NCBI GenBank assembly: GCA_018894105.1
Contig: CM032131.1
Location: 20,627,578 to 20,691,577 of the forward strand
DNA length: 64,000 nucleotides
Reading direction: 5' to 3'
Source of the DNA: Jacaranda mimosifolia
Lineage: Eukaryota; Streptophyta; Magnoliopsida; Lamiales; Bignoniaceae
The notes beneath the pieces were generated by a model, which saw nothing but the letters and a program-made list of their open reading frames with translations, made no database searches and was not told the origin of the DNA. Below, piece after piece: positions 20,950-33,498 of this stretch; within the stretch, counting starts at the first letter, position 1, and each line of letters opens with the position of its first letter. A program made the position numbers and the translations under genes.

Positions 20950-21600
20950 AAGTGTTCTAGGTATGCGAAATTCCTTCCTCAATCAATTGTTGTTTTTTTG
21001 TTGTTTGGAGTTGCAAATAATGATTACTTCATGAGTATCAGGATTAGGAAACTAAAGAAAAGAAGTATAATGAATTCAATCTTTGCAATAATATGAGGGA
21101 AAGATTGTTAGTAAAAAGAAAAATGTCTTATTTATTGATTTAATATGGAATAAAGCTTCAAATTATGCCTCTACAATTGTAGTTCAAATCTCTAGAGCCT
21201 AACCAAATGGCGCAATTTTGAGGTGTTCATGCAGGCACTACTGGAGCTTCCTAGCATAGTAAAAAAGAGGTGGCCCAATATAGGTGGGTTGGCAGAAGAA
21301 CGAGGGTTTAACAGAAATTAAGATTGGGAAGAAAGGTTGAATTGGGGGAAAATTAGAACTATGGAGAGAGATGGGCGGCTTCGATGGCAACTGCAATAGC
21401 AAACAGCTAGAAAAGAAAAAAGGAAAGAAAGTGGACCCCATGGCAAACTTTCCTTCATATGTGCCTTTTTCGCCGCAAAATGGTGTTGTTAAATTTAAGC
21501 CTTTAGGGCCTTCAAATTTATATCTAATTTTGTGTGTCTCTCCCTCTGTGTGTGTGTGTATATATATATGTTAAAAAAATCTAATAATAGTTCATTTAAA
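20950..21600. other. Flank of the captured cluster, no gene recognised
   Basis: Short open frames on both strands near 21240-21570 overlap each other and carry no domain. It ends in a (GT)n/(TA)n run at about 21548-21570. Confidence 0.4.
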
Positions 21601-21654
21601 ATTTATCACCAAGTTGACGAACATAACACATTTATTAAAAATTCGCCAGCAACT

Positions 21655-22090
21655 AGTATGTGTGTGTGTTTTATTATATAAGTATATAAATATAAATAAA
21701 AAATATATTATGTAATTTTATAAATAGTAAATATTATTTAATTTGAAATGGATAAAGAAAATTATATATATAAATAAAATATATATATGTATATATTACA
21801 GACAAATTTGTATATATGTATATATATGTGAAATGTATTATTTAAAATAAATATTATATAAGCATAAATAAAAAATATATTATATATACTTTTATAAGTA
21901 TTAAATATTATTTAATTTAGAATAAATAGAAAAATTATGTGTGTGTGTGTATTATCTGTATAAATAAAAATATATGTATATACTGATGTTTAATATACAT
22001 ACATATATAACTTTATGTATAAGTATAAATAAAAATATATTATATATATTTTTATAAATACTAAATATTATTTACTTTGGAATGAACAAA
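21655..22090. repeat. AT-rich imperfect tandem repeat, three copies
   Basis: The block ATAAATAAAAAATATATTAT then AATATTATTTA recurs with the latter at 21730, 21904 and 22064 (spacing 174 and 160 bp). Microsatellite-like (TA)n and (GT)n runs lie in between. Confidence 0.7.
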
Positions 22091-22249
22091 AAATTAGAAA
22101 GAAAAATGATAAAAAAAATAGTAGCTGAGATAAAACAAAAGTGATTTAAATTTTAATTTTAGTTAAGAAAATTCTATTTTTTTAATACTCAATGGGCATC
22201 AAACAAGAAGAAGGGACGGTAAGCATGATTTTGAAAAACATAAGGAACT

Positions 22250-22250
<1 letters not shown>

Positions 22251-22293
<43 letters not shown>

Positions 22294-22296
22294 ATA
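22251..22296. repeat. (CT)n and (AT)n microsatellite
   Basis: An uninterrupted CT run is followed directly by an AT run. Confidence 0.9.
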
Positions 22297-22499
22297 TGTA
22301 TATATATTACAGGTGGGTACTGTTCCTATTTTACATATTGTATGGGGTTAAATTGCAATTAACCCAACCATGGATGATGCTTCTTTCTCCTACTACTTGC
22401 CTCTTTCTATTGCTAAAGTTGAAAAACCCATGTTCCTCTTTTCCTGGATTTTCAAATGTTGTTTTGCCAATTCCTGGGTTATTTTTCTTCTACTAACAA

Positions 22500-24285
22500 T
22501 TCTCAATTTGTTTGATCAATAATTGGAAAGTATGAAATATGTGTTTGTGGCTAAAATCATCCAAAGATTAGAACTTTTTGTGCATTCATGGATCATTGAC
22601 CCCTCTTTCCTTTCTTGATAATATGAGAAGAATTTGGTTTTTTCTTTTTAATAGTTAAGAAGAGTTGGATTGAAGAGTTATATCCATTGCAAATTCGCAA
22701 GAGCTGTGTAATTTTTTAATTAAGGATATTTTTATTAGCATATAGTTTATCCTACATAATTCATCTAAATTAGTAGACAATATACTATATTATCATTTGT
22801 CATCTCACATTTTCTCTTACAAAGTAAATAAATATAATAATTATAAAATAATCACAATCCTTCGATCATTATAAATTTTATCATATCACTCTATAACCCA
22901 TCATAATAAGTAAAAGAAGGCCTTTTCAATATCACTTTGGTGTAATCATAGACACAATTTCGCCTGAAATTGTCCCTTGATCCATAGGCCTCCCAGGGTA
23001 AAGGAGATGTGCAAAGGTTTTTTCAAACTAGACAAAGATTGGACCTTGAGTTCAAAGGCAGAAGAGAGCTTGAATGCAATACACATTCGTTGAATAGGGA
23101 CAAAAATTGGCCTTAGCGATTTGACAATATCAAATAAAAAGATTGTTGCTTAACAGATAATAGTTAATCAAAAAGGGGAAAAAGATTATTTTATGCTTTA
23201 AAATGGTAAAATTGCTTTCAATTATAAATTAATTAGAATTGAAAGCCATCGAGACAATTTAAACTATATAAGCTTTGTAGTTAATCATAGTTTGCATGCC
23301 ATTAATGTCATTCATGCAAATCCTCACAAAATATATGTTTTCTTGTGAAAAAGCTAATTTTTAATTTCTTGATAATAAACTGGAAGAAAATTTCCAAACT
23401 TCTTTGTGCTCATATGGCAATTAACCACATTATTTTTTTCATTTTATTAGAGAGAGAGAGAGAGAGAGAGAGAGTAAATGCAAATCAGAAGAGTAAACAA
23501 ACCGTTTGTTTTTATTTCTAAACATTATTTTTATTATTATTTAAAAATTAAAAACCATCAAGTTCTACCTATTTTCACTCATCATATTCTTTATTTTCAG
23601 TTTCAATTTTTTATAAACTCACCATATCATCCTACAATTATATCAACTAAATTCAAATTTGATTTAACATAAAATTTCTATTATCATTTTAAAATTAATA
23701 ATATATAATTTAAAAATAAATTCTTTTAAATATAAAAAAATAAATTAATTCATTTTTCAACCCAAACCTATTATAATCATTATTTTTTAATAAAACATCC
23801 AAATACAATGAAAATAAAACATGACTGCCCCTAATTCTTCTAAAATCATGGTCTAGTTTGAGTCTATTGTCATCTTAATTGCATGCAATCAATATTCATA
23901 AAATCTTTTAGGCATGTGAAAGTGGAAAACATAAAAGTAGGATAAAAACAAATATTGTGGGTATATAAAAACAAATATCATTAAATTGCTAACTTACATT
24001 AACACTTAAAAACATATATAATAAGAGAGATAAAATACAAGATAAAATTGATCTGCTTTAGCCATGTAAAAATCAGCTAAACCAGTAGGTCCAGATATTA
24101 ATGCCGACAATTAACTCCTAATTAACCTACCTACAAACAAACATTTGAATAGAAAAATATATTCCAAAGACTGTATGCCCTCTGCAAATGCCAAAAACTT
24201 CATTGCAGCGGACATATCGACAACACTAAAACCAGAAAATTGTTTTCTTTGTCTTTTGAAGAGAGGGACCGCAACTTTCACCAAA
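22500..24285. other. AT-rich intergenic DNA, 3' side of the ERF gene
   Basis: No gene was recognised. A (GA)n run lies at about 23450-23474. The 3' UTR of the minus-strand ERF gene must extend into the part just below 24286; no single poly(A) signal is clearly best. Confidence 0.5.
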
Positions 24286-25338
24286 TTATAAAGCAGCCCA
24301 ATCAATCTCAAATGACGGATACTTCTGCAACGATCCCATGTCCCATCCAGGCTGCTGCTGCTGCTGCTGCTCCTCCCCGAACTCTGGGAACGTCAGTTCC
24401 GGGTCGGGTGACAGCCCGCCCGATCCATCACTCTCGGGTTCAACCATTTCACAGTTTTTATCCTCCTCCGCAGCCGCAGCCGCCTTTTTCGACCTGGAGT
24501 TCTTGCACTTCTGGGCGTCGACGCTCTTGCCCTCGGCGAGAGTCTGGCAAATGGCCTGCAGCTTGGCGTCCACGCTGGCATGAAGGGGCTTGTACTCCCC
24601 GAACTCTCCGCCGATGTGGGACCCACTGTGGCGGAGGTGTGGGAAGTTCAGCCGGGCAGTCTCTCCCCTCAGCTTGTACGCCGCCTTGTCGTAGGCCAGC
24701 GCTGCTTCCTCCGCCGTGTCGAAGGTGCCCAACCAGAGCCGAGTGCGGTTCTTGGGCAGGCGAATCTCCGCCACCCATTTTCCCCAGTGGCGTTGGCGGA
24801 CTCCCCTGTACAACTTGGTGGGCTTTGGAGGTGAGCCCACTTGCTTCATGCAGACCGGCCTTGGGCTAAGGAAGTGAGTGTTTTGGGGTGGTGGATCTTG
24901 GGCCGGGTATGAACCGGTCACCATATCGGCTCGGAAGTCGTGGATCTGGGATGGGGAAAACTGATCGAGCCCAATAGAGTAGTCCAGGGTTTGGTCGAGC
25001 CCAAATGAATAATTATGGGCCGAGGTCTGATACATATTGGACTCAAATTCTGAAGAGGGATAGTAAGAGGGATAATAAGAAGGAGAATGGTTTGTGAGGG
25101 CCTGAAAATAATGGTCACTGGTTGTTGGGAAAGCAGAGGTGGAGATGAAAGTAGAAGAAGAAGGATTAGGAGCAAGTGAAGAAGAATTAGAAGGAAGATT
25201 TGAAGAAGAAGAAAATGGAGTGGAAGAAGCACTTTTCATAAAAGGTTCAAGTGCTTCCATCAACTCACCACCATTAAAGGGATCTACAACTGTAACTGGT
25301 TTGCTGCTCCAGAAATCCATGGTAGCTACCATGCTCAT
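24286..25338 (-). CDS. AP2/ERF transcription factor, DREB A-6 (RAP2.4-like)
   Basis: Single-exon gene of 350 residues from ATG 25338 ([12 protein letters not shown]); ATGs at 25332 and 25320 are in-frame alternatives, and upstream in-frame sequence lacks an [17 protein letters not shown] near the N-terminus matches the conserved start motif of the RAP2.4 group. A Ser/Asn/Tyr-rich middle follows. The AP2 domain is at residues 177-233 ([18 protein letters not shown] to ARLNFP) with Val and Leu at DREB positions 14 and 19. After it come a basic run ([11 protein letters not shown]), an acidic Pro-rich part, a six-Gln run and the C-terminal [11 protein letters not shown] tail typical of this subgroup. 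These proteins bind DRE/CRT or GCC elements in the nucleus and act in drought, light and ethylene responses. No stops, frameshifts or missing key residues were seen. It is the only gene in the window that looks functional. The exact orthologue is not assigned. Confidence 0.93.
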   Translation of the reverse strand: MSMVATMDFWSSKPVTVVDPFNGGELMEALEPFMKSASSTPFSSSSNLPSNSSSLAPNPSSSTFISTSAFPTTSDHYFQALTNHSPSYYPSYYPSSEFESNMYQTSAHNYSFGLDQTLDYSIGLDQFSPSQIHDFRADMVTGSYPAQDPPPQNTHFLSPRPVCMKQVGSPPKPTKLYRGVRQRHWGKWVAEIRLPKNRTRLWLGTFDTAEEAALAYDKAAYKLRGETARLNFPHLRHSGSHIGGEFGEYKPLHASVDAKLQAICQTLAEGKSVDAQKCKNSRSKKAAAAAEEDKNCEMVEPESDGSGGLSPDPELTFPEFGEEQQQQQQPGWDMGSLQKYPSFEIDWAAL

Positions 25339-25975
25339 AGAGATATAAAATGTTTTCTTCAAATTATAAACAAATAATAAAAGGACCTGTTTCTTAGTAA
25401 AATTAAAGAACAGGAGGAGTTGATGTTTAACAATTAACACATATTAACAAAAATATAAATGCACAGAAGCTAATTTGCTTTTTCCGTTTCTTTTCTTGGA
25501 TTAAGTTGAGGGTTTACAAATAGACAACCCCTTAAATCCTTGTGGCTGAACAAAATACCAGCCTTTGAGGGAACAACTAATAAGCCCTCAAACAGAAAAT
25601 TATGCAAATGAAAGAGAAAAATAATAGATAGCCAAAAAATAAAATTAAAAAGAAAAATAAAAAAAATAGAATCTCGTTCTGAAAACACCTGGTTTTCTTG
25701 AAATCCTGCTCTAAGTTTGCTTTTTGTCCATGAAGACGAAGATAGTGATGATTATGGTTTTACAAACAAAAGAACAAACCCAAAACCAGAAAAAGAAAAC
25801 AGATGATTTGCAGAAAGGGATCCAAGAAGCGGGATAAACCAGAGGGGTTATTAAAACTATTAAACAAAAAAAAAAAAAGAACAAAACTCTCTCTGTCAAG
25901 AAATGGGGAAGTGTGTGCAAGTGAGAAGAAGAAGAAGAAGAAATGTTAATTATCTTTCTCTTGACCTCACTTTTT
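25339..25975 (-). promoter_or_regulatory. Long 5' leader of the ERF gene, with a short uORF
   Basis: Between the TATA box and the start codon lie about 640 bp rich in pyrimidines on the gene strand, including a (CTT)n run (25925-25941 on the complement). A uORF at 25731-25711 encodes MDKKQT. A possible 5'-UTR intron could run from a CAG/GTGTTTT donor near 25690 to an ACAG acceptor near 25392; it would remove the part nearest the ATG. RNA evidence is needed to decide. Confidence 0.45.
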
Positions 25976-26002
25976 TGTGGTCTTTAGCTCTTCACCTGCC
26001 CC

Positions 26003-26010
26003 ATTATATA
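26003..26010 (-). promoter_or_regulatory. TATA box of the ERF gene
   Basis: On the minus strand it reads CCTATATAATGGGG, followed about 30 bp later by A-rich and then CTT-rich leader sequence. It is the best TATA match upstream of the ERF gene. Confidence 0.6.
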
Positions 26011-27300
26011 GGGGTTAAGCCCACAGGATTGGCATCTCTTAACCCACCTTGCAATTCGTGCTTTTCCCTTTTTTCTTTTTTTAAATATATTAACATGTAC
26101 GCATGTATATTTAATATATATATATATATATATATAAATACCAAATTAAAATAAAAGTTTTTTTAATTAAAAATTTAAATATCACTTAAATATTATTTTT
26201 ATTTTAGAAAAATGTGTTATATCCTCCAAATTATTTGTGAAAATTAGAGAAAAAATTAATATATATATATATATTGTTGTTAACAGATTACCCGTGAATT
26301 TGGTCAAAAAGTGACGGATAATTAGGCAGTGGATAAAATTTTCCGCATTGTATTGGATGGAGAAAATGAGGTCTATTATTCAATTTTTTTTTTGTACCCA
26401 CAGTATGGGTATTTTTTGCCAAATCTAAATAATAAGGTGCAGTGCTCTTTTCTTCTTTTATTTTACTTTTCTGATTGAAATAACTTTACACAGTAGTATT
26501 TATAAACTAAAACAAGACCCACATTTGGGGTATGGAAATATATTATTTTGTAGTAATGCATTATTCTCCAATTGAAGTTTAAAGTCATGTCTTTAGTGAG
26601 ATGATTAAATTTGAAGATCAGATAATTTGTTCATTTTTATGTGCTCTATCAAGTTGATATCGAATAAATCAAGGCTATAAATGAATCAAAATTATATTTA
26701 ATAGGATAAAGAATAGTACACTAAGAGTATAATTGTTCAACAATTTAAATTAAATGATATCTTAAAAATAAAGAAACATAATGGTCAATTCCTATAAACT
26801 AAAATTCAATTTGAGTGCCAATAATAAACTTTAAAAAGTGAAATAACAATACCCTGTGAGAAAAATTGTAAACACTTGATTATTTTCTGTGTGTTCTTTT
26901 TAGATGTTTGTTCGTTGGATTTCATCCTATTAAGGGTCCCTAAGAAGTTTGGATAATGTCTAGTTTTATTTAAATATTTTATAAAGTAATTTAAGAGACT
27001 GTATTGTATTTTTAATTTTTATTTTGAGAATCTTGTAAATAATAATTTTAGAGTGAAATTACATTTTAAATTTATTTTGGGATGTGACGTACTGTAATGT
27101 AAATATTAAAAATCAATGTCATTTTATTTGACTAGTGGAGTGAATATATGATTTTATGTTATTATTGTTATATTTGTGTAATTCCAAGATAAGAATTACC
27201 ACTGAAAATAAAATGAAGGGCATTTTGGAATATTCGGTGTCATTTTTGTGTTCTGAGCAATATAAAAAAATTTATATTTAGTTTTATTTTTTTCAGAAGA
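26011..27300. other. AT-rich upstream region of the ERF gene
   Basis: No gene and no recognised transposon. (TA)n runs lie at about 26117-26136 and 26260-26274. Confidence 0.5.
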
Positions 27301-27344
27301 AAAATATTTTGAGGAAATTAAAAAAGGAAAAAAAAAAAAAAAAA

Positions 27345-27510
27345 GCCTTTTCTCCTGGCCAGTCCAACACCACTTGTGTCCATTTAATCGACAGATGCCG
27401 TCGGTTTAACCGCGTGCTGTCTGGGATGATTCTTTTGCTCGTTTTGTTGACTGTTGTGCGTCGGCCACCGGCAGCCGTTCCGCGTTTTTTCCGTTGTCGT
27501 TTTTCATATT
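27345..27510 (-). promoter_or_regulatory. GC-rich patch with two DRE/CRT core motifs
   Basis: In otherwise AT-rich DNA, the minus strand has ACCGAC at 27405-27400 and GCCGAC at 27465-27460, both matching the DREB-binding core (A/G)CCGAC. A TTGAC W-box core lies at 27447-27451 on the plus strand. They are about 1.4 kb upstream of the predicted ERF TATA box. Regulation of the ERF gene by DREB factors is an inference. Confidence 0.35.
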
Positions 27511-27741
27511 TCCTGTTACTTGGAATTCATAAATTAACTTTAGCAATCTAAATCAAAAGAATTCATCTCAAAACTATTCCTTAACTACAGTCTACAGCCT
27601 ACAGGTTCAGTATATGATAGCAATTAATGTTATTTATTGACGACTATGCCTATTTGTCAACGGAAACCTTTACATCTAAATATAACAAAAAGATACGCAT
27701 TTTAACTCATAATATATATATATATATATGTATATAATATT

Positions 27742-28120
27742 GATAGTATTTGGTAATAATTTATTTGTAAGCTCTGCAAAATATTTATAAAATATCTGAA
27801 AACTTACAAGATATAGTAAATTGTTTGACAATTTATTTATTTTTAAAAAATCTTATAATCTTCTAAAATAAAATATTAAAATTTTGTAAGTTCTTTCTTA
27901 AAATTTTTTAAAATTTTTAACTAACTTCTTTAATTTTATCATATTAATTATAAAATTATCATTATTGGCATCTTACAAACTCTAATTTTTTTGTAATCCA
28001 AATACTTCAAAAACACATTTAAAAATATGATTTAGCATCTTATCATTAAACTTTAGATATATCTTATAAGCGTAGGAGTTCATAAGATTGATTTCTAAAT
28101 AAACTTAACCAAACATCATT
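27742..28120 (+). mobile_element. Tourist-like MITE, diverged copy
   Basis: It shares with the copies at 28872, 49482 and 51034 the internal order: head TATTTGGTAA, CTTATAA-rich arm, an ATTTTTAA.TAACTTCTTTAATTTTA core, AAATTATCATTATTGGCATCTTA, then a tail with ATCTTATAAGCGTAGGAG and AACCAAACATC. The ends are eroded and the target duplication is not clear. Confidence 0.55.
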
Positions 28121-28855
28121 GCGCTCATTGTGATTTACCCAAAATATTATGAACATGGAATGTTTCATTCCATTTAAAAATAAAAAAATAAAAAATGACG
28201 TTTTTCTAATAGATTTATTGGGTCAAGTATTACAGTGAAATGGGTTGTAAAGATGGGGATTAAAATAGAGTGTTAGAAACATGAGGAACGAAAATAAGAT
28301 TGAAAATAAAAGTAAGGGACTATGAAAGTCATTAATTAGTCCTAATTACAATTTACGCAATGCATGACTGAGATTCAATCGCAACTCATGTTATTTTATT
28401 AATCATTTTTAAAGTATTAAATTTCAATAACATAATTTAATTAGCTTAGAGAATTGGCGTCACTTCGTTAATTTATTTGTTTTAAGCTTTGACAAATTGT
28501 TAGCGGGTAATGTAAGAATATCATACAATATCTTTTGCAGCCATTTGGACAACTATAATGTGTGAGATTAAGGTTTAAGTCAAATATATAATATGATATC
28601 TTCAGTGGTGACATTAACACAAAAAATAATTCATATTTCATAGCAACTAACTTGGTGAGGTTCAAATTAGTATTTAATCGTCTTTATTAATTTGTGATAA
28701 TGACTTGAGAGAAAGCGTTTAGATGACTATATATTGATTGTTTTTTTAATGTACCATTTTGTAAATTGTAATTGTGACCATATAAACTATTAGATGTTCA
28801 TCTCATGATCAGAACAATTCTAATTAATTGGGTCATCATGACATTAGCTTATGTA
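28121..28855. other. AT-rich intergenic DNA, no gene recognised
   Basis: A 65-codon minus-strand frame near 28468-28665 has no recognisable domain. Confidence 0.5.
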
Positions 28856-29635
28856 GAGGGTCTTCGGCTAAGAGGATGTTTGGGTGAACTTATAAGCTCA
28901 TCAAAATATCTTATAAGATGTTTAAAATTTTATAAGTTGATAAAAATTGTTTGGTAATTTTTTAAAAAAAAGAGTTTATAAGATTCTAAAATAAGATGTT
29001 ATGAGCTTATAAGCTCTTTTAAAAAAAGTAAGGAGATCCCAACTTATTTTTAAAATCTTAACAAGTTCCTTTATTTTTAACCATTTTAATTACAAAATTG
29101 TCATTATTAACATCTTATAAGCTCTAAAATTTTATTTTATCCAAACACTTTAACAACTTATTTTAAAAATAATATCTAACATCTTATAAACTCCAAAAAC
29201 ATCTTATAAGATGTAGGAGCTTATAAGATGCTTAAAATAAGCTTAGTCGAACACCCTCTAAGTTTATTTAAAAGGCCTTATAAGCTATTACATCTTATAA
29301 GATGTTTTTGGAGTTTATAAAATATTAGATTTTTTTTTAAAAAAAAAAAAAATTAAAGTGATTGGATAGAATAAGATTTTGAAGCTTATAAGATGTTAGT
29401 AATGACAATTTTGTAATTCATATGATTAAATTTAAGAAAGCTTGTAAAAATTTTAAAAATAAGTTAGAATTTTTTATTTCTTTTAACAAGTGCTTATAAG
29501 CTCATAACATCTTATTTTAAGAGCTTATAAGCTTTTTTTCTTTAAAAAAAATTGTCAAATACTTTTAAATATCTTATAAGCTCTCAAATATGTTATAAGA
29601 TGTTTTGCGAAACTTATAAGCTCATCCAAATACTC
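28856..29635 (-). mobile_element. Tourist-like MITE split by a nested copy
   Basis: The right part (29262-29635) is an inverted family member, ending in GCTCATCCAAATACTC. Its missing left tip is found on the other side of the nested copy: GAGGGTCTTCGGCTAA at 28856-28871 continues as AGTTTATTTAAAAGG at 29261. Together they match the family terminus GAGGGTGTTCGACTAAGC. The outer target duplication is not clear. Confidence 0.65.
28872..29258 (+). mobile_element. Tourist-like MITE nested in a relative, 387 bp
   Basis: Terminal inverted repeats GAGGATGTTTGGGTGAAC and (complement of right end) GAGGGTGTTCGACTAAGC are flanked by TAA at 28869-28871 and 29259-29261. A 3-bp TAA/TTA duplication is the mark of PIF/Harbinger elements. 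There is no ORF. Internal palindromes CATCTTATAAGATG give strong hairpin potential. Confidence 0.8.
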
Positions 29636-30184
29636 TTGTAGTTTATAATCATTCGAGTTATTTAAAATGTAATTTGATGTTTTTTATGTGTTTTCTAATA
29701 GCTATTTTTCCCTAATCTACTTTAACTTAATTTTTCTTCTTATTTTATTATTAATAATGTATCATAAAATTATATTATAAAGATGAACATCAAATCCTTT
29801 CTCAAAAATAACTTACAAAAAAATAAACATTAGAGTAGCCAAAATTTTTTTAACTAGAATCTTCTAACGCTTACGTAAACGAAGTACCCATTAGTAGAAA
29901 ATTAAAAGAAAAAATAATAAAAATAGCAACGAAAAAATATACATATTTTTGAGTGAAGAGATAGATTATAACTTGTCGTATTTCTGAATAAGTGAAATTT
30001 TGATAAATGCTTTATTTACAATGACATAACAATGGATCAATTGATTTTAATGTAGGAAATGAAATGTTAAATTATGGATAAAATTATTAGACTGAAAAAT
30101 TTCTAGCTTGCGTGAGCAAAATTACTTTATGTCCTTTTTTATTAACTTAATTGTATGAAAAATTTATACTGTCTTTAGAAGTTG

Positions 30185-30470
30185 TCAGAGGTGGTGGTTA
30201 AGGCCGTTGGTGAAAAGACCCAAAGTGTAGTTCGATTTCGGCGGAGCTTACGGCTAACATTAGTGAGCGTGAGAAATGCGCCGAACACGTGGGAGGCACG
30301 TGTACAGCTGCGGCTGCTCATGAACCTGGGAACAATATCTTTATTTTGCGGCGCCACTCGCTCAATTTGATTCCTCTGGCGCTCGTCTTCAATGAGCAGC
30401 TTGATTTGTTTAAATACAAAATAAGAGTGGTTTCGGGGAATGGGTATAGGATTTTTGATATGGTGCAACT
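30185..30470. promoter_or_regulatory. GC-rich patch with two G-boxes
   Basis: CACGTG occurs at 30286-30291 (ACACGTGGG context, ABRE-like) and again at 30297-30302, 11 bp apart. The patch has open frames on both strands (62 and 97 codons), neither recognisable. It may be a displaced promoter or first-exon piece. No downstream gene is visible on either side. Confidence 0.3.
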
Positions 30471-30499
30471 TTGGTATAGTTTTGGAAATTAGGGAATAG

Positions 30500-33498
30500 G
30501 TTTGAAAATAGAGTTAATTTTTTTTTAAGTTTTAGAAAAATATTTCATGAAATATTACAAAATCAAACTTTTTTTTTTCTTTACCCATGTGCCTGTTTTC
30601 AATAATTAATTTTTGTTGACCATGTTATATAGGAATCATAGAATCAATAGCAATAAGTTTGGTTTGAAGAAGCTCATATATATTATATATACAAAATGTC
30701 AGGAAGACATCTACTTTAGAGATACCTACTAAAAGTTTTTTAAATATAAAAGTTCAATATCTTGTCATGAATTAATAAATTAGACATGACTCCTTTGTAC
30801 AGAATAATAAATTCGGGTCCATTTTCATTCAGTTTTCAAGAATGACTTTGAAATAAAATTTTTAAATATATTTACAATATTATTCAATGAAATAATAGTT
30901 TTTCTTTTCAGACGGCCAGACCTAATTAATAGAAGCAAAGAGAATCTCTCAATCGACTTAATTTGCCTACATAAAACTGTTATGATTTGATAGTTTTTAT
31001 TTGTCTTTTTTAGTATTAGGTAAAGGTTATATGTAATGTGTGTATGAAGTTCTTTTGTGCTTGTGCCTCCATGGACTTGCAATAAGAAAATTGAAAATAT
31101 AGAAATATATTAATGAATTATGGAGGTTTAAAGCCTGGAACATGAGTTGACCAAACTAATCAAGTTGGGTGGATTGGTTGACCAAAATATGTGAGAATCC
31201 GGCTTGTGGAATCAATATCGGGGCATGTCTTGCTTTATTTTCTCCCTCTATTAATTTTGGTCATTGAATGAAAATGGTTGACTTTAATTTATTTTATTTG
31301 TAAAGCCAGGCATATGGGTTCTTTGCATCCATTTTTCCGGATATTTTGACTCTTTGCCCACGCATTACTTTAGCTTTAAGTGCCTCTTCGGATATGTTTT
31401 CATTTCTTTCTTTTTTTTTTTTTTTTTTTGCTTTTAGTATTTTAAAAAACTAAAAAATTAATTATAAGTTTCAAAATGAAAATGAAATTATATTTCGATA
31501 TTTTATCTTAAAATAATGATTCAAATAGGTATAAAATTAAAAATTTTAGAAGATTTATATTTTTATATTTAAAAAAAATTATTTTTAAATTATATATTTA
31601 TATATTATCAATTTTAAAATAATAGTTGACACTTTATGTCAAATCTAAATTTTGATTGATGTGAAATATATAGAATGATAAAATAAGTTTAGAAGAAATT
31701 AAAAATGAAAATAATGAATATTTTCAGCAAAAATGTATATAAGTTGATAAATTTTTATTTTCAAATAATAAATTTTTTGAAAAGGTACTCAAAAATTAAA
31801 CCAAACAAACTGATTAAGATTTTTGGCAAAAACCTTTCATTTAACATTAGCATTGTTTAGTCCAAATTCTGAAAAAAAATTTATTAGCCTCAAACGCCCA
31901 TGTCGATACTTATGAACAAGAAAGGCGTAAAATTGATATTAGTATTAACTAGAAAAATGAAATAAGTAAGAATAAATTTTAAAATTATCTACCTCTTCAA
32001 AGACAAAAAGACTTTAGAATAAATATTTATTAAATAAGCAAAATAATCATATTTTTCATAATTGCCCACAACTAACGCATGATTTTCACAACAAACATTT
32101 AATTAAAAGTTCAATCTAGACCATATAATAATTAATATTAACAAGAAATTAGCATTTCATGGGTGTTATTTACATATCCAGTATTTTTTTTCATACATAA
32201 ATATTATTGATGAACAAGATCATATAATTTTAAATCTGGGCACAAAATTAATTTTTTCTGTGATGTGTACATAGAAAAGATTTTTCCTTCCATGTGTAAA
32301 GAAGATTAATTATTATATTATTGGGTATGCCTTAAAATTGAGCTTTGGTCTCTTCATTTAAAAATTATATATAACATGTACATTTATAAAACAAATATTT
32401 TATTTTATTTGCAATAGAAAAAGCTCCGAAATTTTGGATTAATGACTCATGTTTAATTTTTTAAAATGATGATCCTTTTTCTTATGTGTGGGATTAAGAA
32501 TAAGGGAAAGGTTTTGCCAAGTTTTCAAACAAAGGGCGAGGTATATACGAAAAGGGAAAACCACAAAAAAAAAAAAAAAAAAAAAAGAAGAAGAAAGAAA
32601 TGTGAATGCAAATATTCGTAAAGCATATCAACAATTTTTGTCAGAATACCATTTTTTGGAATCATATCTAATAGGGCATTTTATGAGTTCCAATCATAAT
32701 GTAAATTTTATTTGAAATTTCTATTTGAAATCAAATAGAATTAAAAGATGAATATCATATACTAACTTATAGCTTTGAAAATTTCCTATATAACTAAATA
32801 AGTATTCTTATCATTATATATCCCCAACTTGATCATGAATACTTGAAATACATTGAAAAATATTAAAAAATGCCTTATCAGAAATTGATCGAAAATTACT
32901 TTTACCAATTAATGTTATTCCTAGACAAAATGAAATGTCTCATTGGGACTATTAATTACTAACCTTGATTGTATGAGGTATACGTTGATAATTTAGTTGA
33001 TTTTTTGGAACAAATATTTTAAATAACAAAAAGATCTACTATAATTTAACAATTTCATAACATCAAAATTCTAAGAGACATTACTACAATAAATTAATAA
33101 AGATCAGATAATTAAAACCTTATATTATAAGCCATTGAGATATAAGCAAAGTGCACACTCAATAAACACGTCGCGTCTGCATTTTTGAATTAATTTTTGT
33201 GCTATCTTATCCTTGCGGGGAATATTCGGTCTGCTAAAAAATTCATTTTTCAGCATTTGGTCTAGAGATTCCCCACTCTGCCTCGTGGAATCCAAACTCT
33301 TTCACACCTTCCCATTGGTTTATGCTGCGCACTTACATGAACAATTAAACACCTACCCCATGAGAGGACGAGCTCTTTTAGCTAGTTTAATTTAATTAGG
33401 CCCAATCAGCTATAGAATTCAAGGTTTTTGTTTTTTTTTTTTTTCCTTTAACCAATCAAACCCTCTTCAAAAATTTTAAACTTTCTCTTTTCAGAAAT
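30500..33498. other. AT-rich intergenic DNA, no gene recognised
   Basis: Three TTGAC(C) W-box-like motifs lie at 31147, 31178 and 31278. Poly(A) and poly(T) runs occur near 31410, 32563 and 33430. No coding domain was found in any frame. Confidence 0.5.

Noticed and set aside
21237..21260. CACTA transposon end (CACTACTGGAG)
   Set aside because: No inverted partner CTCCAGTAGTG or 3-bp target duplication was found.
24338..24869. Open frames of 77-209 codons on both strands over the ERF gene
   Set aside because: They are out-of-frame shadows of the GC-richer AP2 gene and have no domain; low-complexity Cys, Pro and Arg runs come from the CAG repeat and AP2 codons.
24918..25232. Leu-rich 104-codon minus-strand frame
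   Set aside because: An alternative frame of the Ser-rich ERF middle region; no independent start or domain.
31140..31285. W-box cluster as a promoter
   Set aside because: Three TTGAC motifs in 140 bp of plant DNA are not rare, and no downstream gene is present.
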